Source: a virus | Length of the DNA: 63,203 bases | Direction: 5' to 3' (one strand) | IMG/VR virus record: IMGVR_UViG_3300036781_000090 | Location: 1 to 63,203 of that record | Shown: positions 22,286 through 29,914 of the stretch, in pieces | Numbering within the stretch: position 1 is the first letter of the stretch | Layout: each line of letters starts with the position of its first letter | Made by a program: the position numbers and the translations under genes | Notes under the pieces: generated by a model | Told to the model about the DNA's origin: nothing | The model's input: the letters and a program-made list of their open reading frames with translations, nothing else | Database searches by the model: none

Positions 22286-22456
22286 TTAATTATTGCCAAG
22301 TAGCTTATTGAGGCGGTCGAGCCAATATTGGCTCTTTTCGTATAGTTTGTTTGCCTTCGCCTTTTCTCCGCGCTCAGAAGCTTCATTGGCATCGCCAAGA
22401 TATCGCGCGCTATTCATGTCAGCGTCTGCTATCTTCTGTGCGAGCGTTTTGGCCAT
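22286..22456 (-). CDS. Hypothetical protein under site D
   Basis: 56 residues from MAKTLAQKIADAD after CAGGGGA. Entirely helical, charged. First gene after operator site D, which makes it a candidate regulator, but no DNA-binding motif is visible. Confidence 0.6.
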   Translation of the reverse strand: MAKTLAQKIADADMNSARYLGDANEASERGEKAKANKLYEKSQYWLDRLNKLLGNN

Positions 22457-22481
22457 GTCATTCCCCTGATCTGATATAGCC

Positions 22482-22510
22482 ACCCTACCCACGATTTGAC
22501 AGGCTGTCAA
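22482..22510 (-). promoter_or_regulatory. Promoter with palindromic operator (site D)
   Basis: TTGACAGGCTGTCAA at 22496-22510; on the minus strand TTGACA is followed after 17 bases by TAGGGT (22487-22482), 26 bases before the ATG at 22456. The neighbouring 22515-22582 contains two TTGACGGA copies that may belong to an opposite promoter for 22583. Confidence 0.7.
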
Positions 22511-22582
22511 CTGGTTTATTGACGGATTGTGCAGAAATATTACGGGATTGACGGAATAGATAAACCATGAAATATATTAGAA

Positions 22583-22981
22583 ATGCCAGCTAAGAAATCA
22601 ATTAAGCCAGCGCAACCAACTATAACATTTCCCGCGCCTCAGGAAATGAAAGACTGGGTTCGCGCCCAAGCTGATGCGGATAGGCGTACTTCTAGCGCAT
22701 GGATGCGGTTGGTCGTGGAACGAATGATGGTTGGTGAGGGCCATTTTTCTGTTGAAACTCAGCCTAATCAAGAGCAGTATGTACAGGAAGATCAATCAGA
22801 TAGCACTGTAAGTCCGGATGATCTGGTTGCCGCCGCGCTTCAGACGGCAGAACAGCAAGGGGCTACGGAACCACAATACGAGGAAGTTCCGCAGCCACAA
22901 GGCGTCCGCAGTCTTCGCAAGCCAGTCAGCCGCCTATCTCCGGGAAATCACGGACAAATCGAAAGGTTCTTGGGGCGATGA
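22583..22981 (+). CDS. Ribbon-helix-helix-like protein
   Basis: 132 residues. The N-terminal ITFPAPQEMKDWVRAQADADRRTSSAWMRLVVERMM (about 14-49) has the beta-strand plus two-helix layout of RHH DNA-binding domains. The rest is acidic, Gln-rich and disordered, ending SPGNHGQIERFLGR. It could be a regulator of the rightward late region, where it is the first gene. Its stop overlaps the nuclease start by ATGA. Confidence 0.6.
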   Translation: MPAKKSIKPAQPTITFPAPQEMKDWVRAQADADRRTSSAWMRLVVERMMVGEGHFSVETQPNQEQYVQEDQSDSTVSPDDLVAAALQTAEQQGATEPQYEEVPQPQGVRSLRKPVSRLSPGNHGQIERFLGR

Positions 22982-23358
22982 ATATTCTCTGTGGTATACT
23001 GTTCGCGTGCAGCCTAAGTGGGCCTGCATTGACCGTAGACGGCGACACAATTCGAGTATCAGGACAATCTGTGCGTCTTTTCGGGGTGGATAGCGAAGAA
23101 CTATCGGAGCCCAATGGCTATGCGGCCAAAGCCGCGATGGTTAAAATCGTTAGCGGCCATACGATTTCCTGTGAGCCGAGCGGCAAGTCCTACAATCGCG
23201 TAGTCGCGACATGCAAAACCGAACAAGGCATTGATATTAACGCGGAAATCATTAAAGTAGGCGCTGCGCTTGATTGCGCTCGATACTCAAAGGGCAAATA
23301 CCGTCAGTTTGAACCCGAAGGCGCAAGGGCGCGGCTCATTCAGAAGGGGTATTGCTGA
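22978..23358 (+). CDS. SNase-like nuclease
   Basis: 126 residues. VDGDTIRVSGQSVRLFGVDSEEL (about 20-42) contains the staphylococcal-nuclease-fold calcium/active-site motif (DGDT and the Arg of RLFGVD). CEPSGKSYNRVVATC matches the YGRxVAxC part, and the end is the usual Glu-rich helix. The first 17 residues are hydrophobic and may act as a signal peptide. Exported nucleases of this kind degrade DNA outside the cytoplasm; role for the phage unknown. Confidence 0.8.
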   Translation: MNILCGILFACSLSGPALTVDGDTIRVSGQSVRLFGVDSEELSEPNGYAAKAAMVKIVSGHTISCEPSGKSYNRVVATCKTEQGIDINAEIIKVGAALDCARYSKGKYRQFEPEGARARLIQKGYC

Positions 23359-23511
23359 TGGACCGTCGAGGATTTTCGATTGGGGTGGTAGCTACAACTG
23401 CCGCTCTCATGGTGCCGTCTCTTTTCAAGAGGGTATCGGTAGAGTTTGACTATATTGATGGTGAGTGGATGTACCTCGTGGCGGGAGACTATCATACTGG
23501 CCAGAAAGACA

Positions 23512-23519
23512 AAAACTAT
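23512..23519. repeat. Target-site duplication, left copy
   Basis: AAAACTAT, identical to 25680-25687 on the other side of the element. The 8-base length is usual for the IS1595 family. Confidence 0.93.
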
Positions 23520-23542
23520 GGGACCTATATACGTGAGTGACC

Positions 23543-23591
23543 CACTCAAAAATACCCCACAGGATCAACCTGTTGCATCAACCCTGTGGGG
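23543..23591 (-). terminator. Terminator of the IS operon
   Basis: CCCCACAGG (23555-23563) pairs with CCTGTGGGG (23583-23591). On the minus strand the stem is followed by TATTTTTG. It lies between the cargo genes and the left end. Confidence 0.65.
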
Positions 23592-23607
23592 TTCTCATTC
23601 CTTGCCT

Positions 23608-23694
23608 CTACTGAGGTTTGGAACGCCAGTGCGCGCGCACCTTATGGATGCGTCCGTACGGGCTGATACGTCGGTACTCGGCAATGAAAATCAT
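23608..23694 (-). CDS. Possible 28-residue cargo peptide
   Basis: A tiny basic peptide starting MIFIAEYRRISPYGR and ending VRAHWRSKPQ, with AGAAAGG upstream. I recall short proteins with a VRxHxR end near other transposons but cannot assign a family. Upstream of it, GCACGCTCGCAGA (23714-23726) and TCTGCGAGCGTGC (23779-23791) form a perfect 13-base inverted repeat. Confidence 0.35.
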   Translation of the reverse strand: MIFIAEYRRISPYGRIHKVRAHWRSKPQ

Positions 23695-23921
23695 TGCGGG
23701 TGCCTTTCTGTAGGCACGCTCGCAGATGGATTAGGTGGTTCTCACGGTCCGGCTAGGAACAAGAAGAAACATCCAACCTCTGCGAGCGTGCGCAGATGTG
23801 AAGGTTTCCTCGATTGCTCCGTTGCTGACGGGCGTATTCGAGGCCTTGCGCCACACAGGCAGAGTGTGGCGACTCGTGACCCCAGAAATCTAGGCGAAAG
23901 CCTGACCCAAGGCAATGGGGA

Positions 23922-24236
23922 TCATGCTGCGGGGTGCTTCCCCTCAAATGCGTCCATCAAAGCTAGGGCGGCCGCTTCCGTGGCGGGGCGAATGTATGGG
24001 TGCCATACGTACACCCCAAAGAACGATACCAGGATCAGGAATGCGCCGAAATACGTGAGCGCGCCGCCTCCAAAGGAGTGGCTGATTTCTGCGGCTACGA
24101 AGTTCGAGAAGGCCAAAGCTGCGACTGGGAAGCTGGCCCAAATCATCGCCACTCCGAGCATTATCCAGATGGAGCCAATTCCCTTTCCGGCACTAAGCAG
24201 GATTTGGTGAGCGCGATGCAGCCAGTCTCTAGCCAT
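23922..24236 (-). CDS. IS cargo: two-span membrane protein
   Basis: 104 residues from MARDWLHRAHQILL. Two hydrophobic segments (about 24-46 and 55-76). It lies 55 bases after the preceding cargo gene, on the same strand as the transposase and within the element. Function unknown; a longer in-frame start exists but overlaps the neighbour. Confidence 0.6.
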   Translation of the reverse strand: MARDWLHRAHQILLSAGKGIGSIWIMLGVAMIWASFPVAALAFSNFVAAEISHSFGGGALTYFGAFLILVSFFGVYVWHPYIRPATEAAALALMDAFEGKHPAA

Positions 24237-24291
24237 TCCGAAAACGTGCCTCTGCTGCAATGGCGCTTGGTGCCCCCGCCAATTATGGTCC

Positions 24292-24543
24292 TTAAGCCGT
24301 TCCCTTTGGTGGTTCCGACTCAAATTTTTGAAGAATTTGTCGCTGCCGTGCGCGTTCTGGATCGCGGACGCCATCAATCAAGATATTTAAAACTACTGCG
24401 GCATCTATTCTACCGGCAGAGAGATGCCCGTCGCGCTGAAATTCAAGCGGTCTTAGCAAATCTGATTGATGAGCACCGGAAGCAAGGAAAACTTCCATGA
24501 CGGTAGCTAGGGCGTCCAGCAAGCCAATCTCGGTATCGGTCAT
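24292..24543 (-). CDS. IS cargo: 83-residue acidic protein
   Basis: MTDTEIGLLDALATVMEVFLASG, a helical region, then ILIDGVRDPERAR and a PPKGTA end. It overlaps the 52-residue gene by ATGA. I recall similar proteins beside IS1595-type transposases in alphaproteobacteria. Function unknown. Confidence 0.7.
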   Translation of the reverse strand: MTDTEIGLLDALATVMEVFLASGAHQSDLLRPLEFQRDGHLSAGRIDAAVVLNILIDGVRDPERARQRQILQKFESEPPKGTA

Positions 24544-24698
24544 TTTATCTTCCGTTTTGGCGGACGCTTTTTCTGTTTGGCCTTCTCAATGCTCCGCTCA
24601 ACCTCTTTCGGCTTGGTTTGAACAAACCGTTCAAGAGCTTCGGCAAACGGCATGTCGATCTTTAGCTTGGGCTCTAGCTTCTTACCCTTGGCGTTCAT
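24540..24698 (-). CDS. IS cargo: 52-residue basic protein
   Basis: Starts in the ATGA overlap with the transposase stop. FAEALERFVQTKPKEVERSIEK followed by a very basic tail (AKQKKRPPKRKIK). It could bind DNA or the transposase. Its tight coupling suggests a role in transposition control. Confidence 0.7.
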   Translation of the reverse strand: MNAKGKKLEPKLKIDMPFAEALERFVQTKPKEVERSIEKAKQKKRPPKRKIK

Positions 24699-25609
24699 GC
24701 GATCAGCGCCTTGTAGGTCAAGCGGCCTTCGATCTGAGAGAACAGACCGTTCATCCGTTCCGTGACGGTAAGGCCGCGCCGATTAAAGCGGAAGGTCATT
24801 TCCTGAACGTAGCGGTCCAGATGCTTGGGCGAAACCCAGTGATGAATGCCCGTAATCTGCCGTTTCAGAAGCGCCCAAACGCTTTCGATGCTGTTCGTGT
24901 GGGCATCGCCCTTACGCCATTCGCCCTTGGCGTGATTTACGACCTGATGCTGCGGATAGCCTTCAAGTCCGGCATAGGCCGGATGTGCGTCGGTCGAAAG
25001 CAATTCAGCCTTGGGCGACACAACGGCGTGGATGAAGCCCTGCAATTGGGGCTGGCCAGCAACATGAATAACGCGCGCGATCAGGTTGCCCTTACGCTCG
25101 ACGGCCCCAATAACGGCAGTTTTGCCAACCGAGCCACCGCCCGTTCCGCTTCGGCGACCGTGTTTGTTCTTGGCTTTCCCTCCCACGTAAGTCTCATCAA
25201 CCTCGACTTTGCCACGCAGCTTATTGGTGGAATTAAACGACTTGGTGCGGGCGGCATGTCGCAGGCGGTGCAGGACAAACCATGCGGTCTTTTGGGTGAT
25301 TTTCAGGTCCTTAGCCAAGGTGGTGGAGGCGATGCCCTTGGGGTGGTTCGTAATGAGCCAGATCGCCATGAACCACTTACGGAGGGGAAGTTTGCTGTCC
25401 TCGAAAATGGTGCCGACCTTGATGGAGAAACGGGACCGGCAATCCGCACACTTGAAGGTAGTTTTGTCGGAGAACGAATAGACGCGGGTCCCGCCACAGT
25501 GCGGGCAGAAAGAGCCATCAGCCCAACGGATGGATTTGAGATGCTCAACGCAGGCGACTTCGTCGGGGAAGGCCTTCATCAGATCGAACAGGCTGTCGAA
25601 GTTCATCAT
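24695..25609 (-). CDS. IS1595-family transposase
   Basis: 304 residues. The N-terminal zinc ribbon CPHCGGTRVYSFSDKTTFKCADCR (about 36-59) is followed by the DDE-type ISXO2-like domain: VEVDETYVGGK (first Asp), LLSTDAHPAYAG (second Asp) and HTNSIESVWALLKR (final acidic residue). This zinc-ribbon plus ISXO2 order defines the IS1595 family. All catalytic residues are present. Start chosen at the ATG after GGAGCGGACC. Confidence 0.93.
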   Translation of the reverse strand: MMNFDSLFDLMKAFPDEVACVEHLKSIRWADGSFCPHCGGTRVYSFSDKTTFKCADCRSRFSIKVGTIFEDSKLPLRKWFMAIWLITNHPKGIASTTLAKDLKITQKTAWFVLHRLRHAARTKSFNSTNKLRGKVEVDETYVGGKAKNKHGRRSGTGGGSVGKTAVIGAVERKGNLIARVIHVAGQPQLQGFIHAVVSPKAELLSTDAHPAYAGLEGYPQHQVVNHAKGEWRKGDAHTNSIESVWALLKRQITGIHHWVSPKHLDRYVQEMTFRFNRRGLTVTERMNGLFSQIEGRLTYKALIA

Positions 25610-25679
25610 GGTCCGCTCCATCAGTGTGGAGAAACCGTACTCTCAAAATCAGGCTGGGTCAAGCATGTATATAGGTCCC

Positions 25680-25687
25680 AAAACTAT
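25680..25687. repeat. Target-site duplication, right copy
   Basis: AAAACTAT, the partner of 23512-23519; it starts the 3' remnant of the broken gene. Confidence 0.93.
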
Positions 25688-25810
25688 CTTAGGTATTGTG
25701 AGGCTATATCTGCTGGCCGAAAGGCGCATGAGCAGCACGTTTCCGCAACCAAAATGACAGTGAGTATTTGAATGGTTCTGCTCATTCACAAACCGTATTG
25801 TTGAGGACAA

Positions 25811-26074
25811 GTGTTGGATATCAGCAAAGAGTACAAAGCCTTGGCCACACCAACATATGTCATAGTTTCGTATGATGAAAATGGCGATCTAATTTGGCCT
25901 GAGCCGCCATATCACGTTCCGAAAGCCGAGTTTGATATTGCGGTTAGGTCTGGCTATCTCATTCGAGATTTAACGGATAAGTTTCACGGTTGGCCAACAT
26001 TCGCGGCAGAGCAGAAACGAAGTTTTGGATGCGATGATGAGGTTTCCCATGCACAGCATTTATCTTCGGTGTGA
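25811..26074 (+). CDS. Hypothetical protein
   Basis: 87 residues, GTG start (25811; TTG at 25814 possible) after TGAGGACAA. Contains VIVSYDENGDLIWPEPPYHVPKAEFD (about 17-42), an alpha/beta layout. No family recognised. Confidence 0.55.
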   Translation: MLDISKEYKALATPTYVIVSYDENGDLIWPEPPYHVPKAEFDIAVRSGYLIRDLTDKFHGWPTFAAEQKRSFGCDDEVSHAQHLSSV

Positions 26075-26366
26075 TTGTTCTGCTTGCGAGGCTGTAGTGG
26101 ATCGTCGTGCCGTAGACGATTTTGGAGGGACTTACCGAAAGTCGGAATCTCGCGGCACGTTTGCGGTAGGCGAAGATCGAGAGCTATTGGCTTATGCTGA
26201 AAGCCTAGGGTGGGATGTATCAGGTGGAACTCACAGATGCCCAGAGCACGCTAGTCTAGATTTTACCATGCGGTTTCCCAAAAACAGTATCAAGGGCATG
26301 TATGTGGTGCCTGATGCCAATAGACATGATCGAAGGGTTGCTGAGCGCGAATGGCGGCTGAAATGA
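26049..26366 (+). CDS. Hypothetical protein with metal-site Cys
   Basis: 105 residues from the ATG that follows GAGGTTTCCC; upstream ATGs in frame are less well placed. CDCSACEA near the start and THRCPEH later could form a zinc site. It overlaps both neighbours. Confidence 0.6.
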   Translation: MHSIYLRCDCSACEAVVDRRAVDDFGGTYRKSESRGTFAVGEDRELLAYAESLGWDVSGGTHRCPEHASLDFTMRFPKNSIKGMYVVPDANRHDRRVAEREWRLK

Positions 26367-26593
26367 GCAAAGCCGTGCTATGGACAATAGCGGTTCTAAG
26401 TTTAGGCCTAAGTGCGGTCAATACATACCAATTGTCTCGCAAGTCCAATGACTTAGACCTATCTAAATGCACGGTATATGGAATGATGGTATCTTGTCCT
26501 GTAGTGGCGATTAGATATTTCAAACCGAAATCAAATCAATCAATGTTAATGGAAAAACAATCAAAGGCTACCAGATGCCCCGTGGTGGCGTAA
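26363..26593 (+). CDS. Small membrane-anchored protein
   Basis: 76 residues from the ATGA overlap. One hydrophobic segment (AVLWTIAVLSLGLSAV, 4-19), then a polar tail. It overlaps the small terminase gene by 19 bases. Confidence 0.55.
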   Translation: MSKAVLWTIAVLSLGLSAVNTYQLSRKSNDLDLSKCTVYGMMVSCPVVAIRYFKPKSNQSMLMEKQSKATRCPVVA

Positions 26594-26886
26594 GGGAAGG
26601 CTCAGGGCGCAAGAAAGGCCAGCCGAACAAAAGGACGGCTGAATTGCTTCAGGCTGTCTCAGAGAGCGGCCTAACGCCTTTGGAATACATGCTGACTGTC
26701 ATGCGCGACAAAACCCAAGAATGGGCGCGCAGGGACGATATGGCTAAGGCTGCCGCGCCTTACGTGCATTCCAAGCTCGCGAGTGTTGAACATTCAGGTA
26801 AAATCGATATGGGCCTAGGCGATAGGCTATCTGGCGCTATTCAGCGGGTAGACGAGGACCAGCCGGTTGTCGAAACCCAGCACTGA
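26575..26886 (+). CDS. terS: Terminase small subunit (probable)
   Basis: 103 residues. A basic, glycine-rich start (GGVREGSGRKKGQPNKR) and the block GLTPLEYMLTVMRDK...AKAAAPYVHSKLAS (about 32-68) match small terminase proteins of podoviruses and related phages. It would recognise the packaging site and pass DNA to the large subunit, whose gene overlaps by 20 bases. Confidence 0.8.
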   Translation: MPRGGVREGSGRKKGQPNKRTAELLQAVSESGLTPLEYMLTVMRDKTQEWARRDDMAKAAAPYVHSKLASVEHSGKIDMGLGDRLSGAIQRVDEDQPVVETQH

Positions 26887-28384
26887 GCCGGATCACGAGC
26901 AAAGGCTGTTCGATGAGATAGCCAAATGCTCGAAAGACCCATTGCGGTTTGTCCTATTCGCGTTTGACTGGGGTAAGGGCGATCTAAAGGATTCGGATGG
27001 CCCTGACGAGTGGCAACGCGGCGTTCTGGTGGCTATTCGGGATGGGCTGAGTCTGGATAGCGCTCTCCGGCTGGCGATGGCGTCTGGTCACGGTATTGGA
27101 AAATCCTGCCTCGTCTCATGGCTCATCCTTTGGGCGATGTCTACTAAGGTCGATACGCGCGGTGTAGTCACAGCCAATACCGCAGTGCAGCTAAAGACCA
27201 AGACATGGGCTGAACTCAGTAAATGGCATCGGCTTTGCATCTGTGGCTATTGGTTTGAGCTAACAGCCACTGCGATTTACGCCAAGGACCCGAAGCACGA
27301 GAAGACGTGGCGTATCGATAGCATTCCGTGGTCTGAGAACAACACTGAAGCCTTCGCCGGTATGCACAACGCCGGAAAGCGCATTATTGTGCTGTTCGAT
27401 GAGGGGTCGGCTATCGCGGATGTGATCTATGAGGTTACGGAAGGCGCACTGACGGACAAGGATACCGAGATTATTTGGGGAGTGTTTGGCAACCCTACGC
27501 GCAATACTGGGCGGTTCCGGGAGTGTTTTGCCGGGGGTAGGTTTCACCATCGGTGGTTGGCTAAACAGATCGATAGCCGAGATGCGAGGATCACGAATAA
27601 GGCTGAGATTGCCGAGTGGGTCGCGGACTATGGCGAAGACAGCGATTTCGTGCGCGTCCGTGTTAAAGGGGTATTTCCTAGAGCCGGATCGACGCAGTTT
27701 ATCTCGGGCGACCTTGTAACCGCTGCCGCAAGTCCTGACCGTGATCCAGAAGTTACCTTGTATGACCCACTGGTTATGGGGGTGGATGTAGCTCGATACG
27801 GTGACGACAAGACGGTTTTCCGGTTTAGACGGGGCCGGGACGGTCGTTCGATTAAGCCCATGAAATTCCGTGGTCTAGACACAATGCAAGTAGCTGCCAG
27901 GATCGCGGAGGCTTACGAGCGCTATAAACCGGATGCTATTTTTATCGACAATGGTAGTTTCGGCGCGGGTGTGGTAGATCGATGTAACTACTTGAAATTG
28001 CCCGTGCTTGGAATCGATTTTGGTTCCGAACCAGATAAAGATATTCAGGGGCGAGACGGGCAGATAGCCTATTACAACAAGCGCGCGGAGATGTGGGGAC
28101 GGATGAGGGATTGGCTACCTGGTGGGATGATAGATGACGACATGGAGCTAGCGTCCGATCTCCCTGCGGTGGAATATGGCTTCGCGATGAAGAGTGGCCG
28201 GGATTGCATTCTCTTGGAAAAGAAAGAACACATGAAAAAGCGTGGTCTTGCCAGCCCAGACGATGGGGACGCTCTTGCGCTTACATTCGCACATCCGGTT
28301 GCCCCTACGGACCAGCGCTACAAGTACGGGCATCAGGCGGGCTCGGGTTACACAGCGGAATACGACCCATTGGCGATGTCATGA
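26867..28384 (+). CDS. terL: Terminase large subunit
   Basis: 505 residues from a TTG start (the only plausible one; the next in-frame ATG is beyond the Walker motif region). Walker A SGHGIGKS (73-80) and Walker B RIIVLFDEG (172-180) form the packaging ATPase; IIWGVFGNPTRNTG follows as the coupling region. The C-terminal half holds the RNase H-like nuclease, with VMGVDVARYGDD carrying the first catalytic Asp. It powers DNA entry through the portal and cuts the concatemer. Confidence 0.95.
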   Translation: MSKPSTEPDHEQRLFDEIAKCSKDPLRFVLFAFDWGKGDLKDSDGPDEWQRGVLVAIRDGLSLDSALRLAMASGHGIGKSCLVSWLILWAMSTKVDTRGVVTANTAVQLKTKTWAELSKWHRLCICGYWFELTATAIYAKDPKHEKTWRIDSIPWSENNTEAFAGMHNAGKRIIVLFDEGSAIADVIYEVTEGALTDKDTEIIWGVFGNPTRNTGRFRECFAGGRFHHRWLAKQIDSRDARITNKAEIAEWVADYGEDSDFVRVRVKGVFPRAGSTQFISGDLVTAAASPDRDPEVTLYDPLVMGVDVARYGDDKTVFRFRRGRDGRSIKPMKFRGLDTMQVAARIAEAYERYKPDAIFIDNGSFGAGVVDRCNYLKLPVLGIDFGSEPDKDIQGRDGQIAYYNKRAEMWGRMRDWLPGGMIDDDMELASDLPAVEYGFAMKSGRDCILLEKKEHMKKRGLASPDDGDALALTFAHPVAPTDQRYKYGHQAGSGYTAEYDPLAMS

Positions 28385-28593
28385 CCGAAATAGATGAAGA
28401 CTCAGAAATCTGGCGGTTGATCGACCATGGCGGCGGTCAGACCTGCAACGTTCGCGGCGTGTTGCGTGCGTTGGAAGAGGCTGGCTATGTTATAATCCAT
28501 TTGGATGATTTGGCGGAAAGGCACTGTGACGCATTCGATGACGGTGTAGAAATGGCCATGCTCGATATAGGTCCAGTGGCGGGCAGCGCATGA
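28381..28593 (+). CDS. Hypothetical protein
   Basis: 70 residues, ATGA overlap with terminase. Acidic; RGVLRALEEAGYVII is a helix-strand. First of eight small genes placed between terminase and portal. Confidence 0.6.
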   Translation: MTEIDEDSEIWRLIDHGGGQTCNVRGVLRALEEAGYVIIHLDDLAERHCDAFDDGVEMAMLDIGPVAGSA

Positions 28594-28781
28594 CGAGTTT
28601 TGTTGGTATCGAAGACTGGTTGCTAGGCCATGTTGCGGCTTGGCAATTCAAGAATAGACGCTTGATTAGAGAAGGATGGACTCTAACGACTTGTTACATG
28701 GTCAACGGTGACATTGAGCACTATGCTGAGAAGGACGGAGAACGAGTAGACAATAACCCCTCAGAGGCCTTCAGTCTGTGA
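28590..28781 (+). CDS. Hypothetical protein
   Basis: 63 residues, ATGA overlap on both sides (GTGA at its end). Contains two Trp near the N terminus. Family not recognised. Confidence 0.55.
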   Translation: MTSFVGIEDWLLGHVAAWQFKNRRLIREGWTLTTCYMVNGDIEHYAEKDGERVDNNPSEAFSL

Positions 28782-29059
28782 CCCGCTGCCTCTACAACCC
28801 CAACCGTGAACGCTTCCAGCCCGGCAATGGTGCGCCGCAAGGCCATCACAAAGCCGCACAGGATGCTCGGCAACAGTTGGGTGAATTTCTAGACGCTAAT
28901 CTAACGCGCCCGCTGCACAACACCGCTTCTCAAAACGACGCTCGTGTAGAGCGCGAACTAAATGGCATGTCGCAGGCCGCGAGGGTATTTGCTGAACTTG
29001 AAATGCAGGATAGGACTAAGGCTGTACATTCGTGGCAGTATGATCCACTGGCGAGGTAA
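28778..29059 (+). CDS. Hypothetical protein
   Basis: 93 residues, GTG start in a GTGA overlap. Polar, His/Gln-rich, QAARVFAELEMQDRTKAV near the end. Family not recognised. Confidence 0.55.
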   Translation: MTRCLYNPNRERFQPGNGAPQGHHKAAQDARQQLGEFLDANLTRPLHNTASQNDARVERELNGMSQAARVFAELEMQDRTKAVHSWQYDPLAR

Positions 29060-29061
29060 TC

Positions 29062-29262
29062 ATGGAAGAACACCGAAAACGATGGCGTGAATTTGAGAGT
29101 GGATGCCGTAGAGGCGTATGGCAGAAGCATGAGGCCATAAAGAACAAGGAAATCGATCAGAATATTCGTCGTATGATGATCGAGTCATTGATATATCCGC
29201 CAGTGTGCGCCTTTAAATATTCAAAAGAAGGCCACGAGGCTATAATTTATAGGCCAATTTAA
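29062..29262 (+). CDS. Basic hypothetical protein
   Basis: 66 residues. Charged helix at the start (EEHRKRWREFESGCRRG). Stop and next start share TAATG. Confidence 0.55.
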   Translation: MEEHRKRWREFESGCRRGVWQKHEAIKNKEIDQNIRRMMIESLIYPPVCAFKYSKEGHEAIIYRPI

Positions 29263-29501
29263 TGAACGAACGAATCCTAGGCGCTCAGATCAACGGTGCG
29301 CTATACCTAGCCTCTGTGACGTGGATCGGGTGGCAGACCACGCATCTCATGGCAACATATCTGGCCATCGCGGCATTTGGCGTGACCTATCTCGCGTATC
29401 TGGTCCAGATCGCGCTGCCGTACAGCACGAAGATCGGCAATAGCCTTGTTGCGGTATCTGTGCTATTGGGCGCTAGCGCTGGTATTATGCTTTTGATTTA
29501 G
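29262..29501 (+). CDS. Three-span membrane protein
   Basis: 79 residues with three hydrophobic segments (about 11-27, 30-52, 60-78) and almost no soluble part. Topology is holin-like, but it is far from the endolysin, so the call remains generic. Confidence 0.6.
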   Translation: MNERILGAQINGALYLASVTWIGWQTTHLMATYLAIAAFGVTYLAYLVQIALPYSTKIGNSLVAVSVLLGASAGIMLLI

Positions 29502-29510
29502 GACAATATC

Positions 29511-29732
29511 ATGGGTCTTTTCTCGGCTCCTACGCCTCCTGCTGCCCCACCTCCGCCTCCCTTGCCGCCCGCAGCTAATCCTCAGACGCTCGCCAGCGCG
29601 GAAGTTCAAAAGACCGGGCAGAACAAGTCTAAGCCTGGATTTGGTGGAACCGACCTTACATCGGGCGACGTGACGGGTGGAAGCAAGACGCCAACAGCTA
29701 AAGCTCAGCTTTTGGGCGAGACAGCTAGTTGA
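29511..29732 (+). CDS. Proline-rich small protein near portal
   Basis: 73 residues. MGLFSAPTPPAAPPPPPLPP then a Gly/Ser/Thr-rich tail. Proline-rich proteins of this size are frequent just before the portal in podoviruses and may be minor virion components. Confidence 0.65.
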   Translation: MGLFSAPTPPAAPPPPPLPPAANPQTLASAEVQKTGQNKSKPGFGGTDLTSGDVTGGSKTPTAKAQLLGETAS

Positions 29733-29914
29733 ACCAACTAACCGCATTCGAGCAGTTTGAGCGCATCCTGCGGCACGTCAGTAAATCCTTAGCAGAACGA
29801 GATTGGGAAACGCCAGCAATGCAGATTTTGGATGAGTTGGCGGAAGAGTTCAGGCTCGCGGTTTTGGCTAAGGCGGATAACGAAGTCGCGGCTGCGTTGA
29901 GCTTTGGAGCATGA
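29729..29914 (+). CDS. Hypothetical protein
   Basis: 61 residues, TTG start in a TTGA overlap. Helical, acidic. Followed by another ATGA overlap. Confidence 0.5.
   Translation: MNQLTAFEQFERILRHVSKSLAERDWETPAMQILDELAEEFRLAVLAKADNEVAAALSFGA

Larger units (their letters stand above)
23520..25679 (-). mobile_element. IS1595-type insertion sequence with cargo
   Basis: A 2160-bp element bounded by 25-base inverted repeats: left end 23520-23544 and right end 25655-25679 match at 22 of 25 positions, both beginning GGGACCTATATAC. It is flanked by perfect 8-base direct repeats. It carries a transposase (24695-25609) and at least three small cargo genes on the same strand, followed by a terminator. 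The perfect duplication and intact transposase indicate a recent insertion. Confidence 0.95.
23358..25771 (+). pseudogene. Gene interrupted by the insertion sequence
   Basis: The 5' part (23358-23519) encodes 54 residues: a twin-basic/hydrophobic export-like N terminus (DRRGFSIGVVATTAALMVPS) and YIDGEWMYLVAGDYHTG. The 3' part (25688-25771) resumes in the same frame with LRYCEAISAGRK and ends TVSI. Removing the element and one copy of the 8-base duplication restores an uninterrupted 81-codon gene. Start shares one base with the nuclease stop, so it belongs to the same operon. Confidence 0.85.

Noticed and set aside
23753-23947. 64-codon minus-strand frame in the IS left end
   Set aside because: It overlaps the end of the membrane cargo gene out of frame, has no ribosome site and contains one arm of the inverted repeat.
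23446-24210. Long plus-strand frame of 254 codons running through the insertion-sequence left end
   Set aside because: It crosses the inverted repeat and lies antisense to the cargo genes; it has no ribosome site or recognisable domain.
24497-25771. 424-codon plus-strand frame opposite the transposase
   Set aside because: It is the antisense shadow of the transposase; only its last 27 codons are real, as the 3' remnant of the broken gene.
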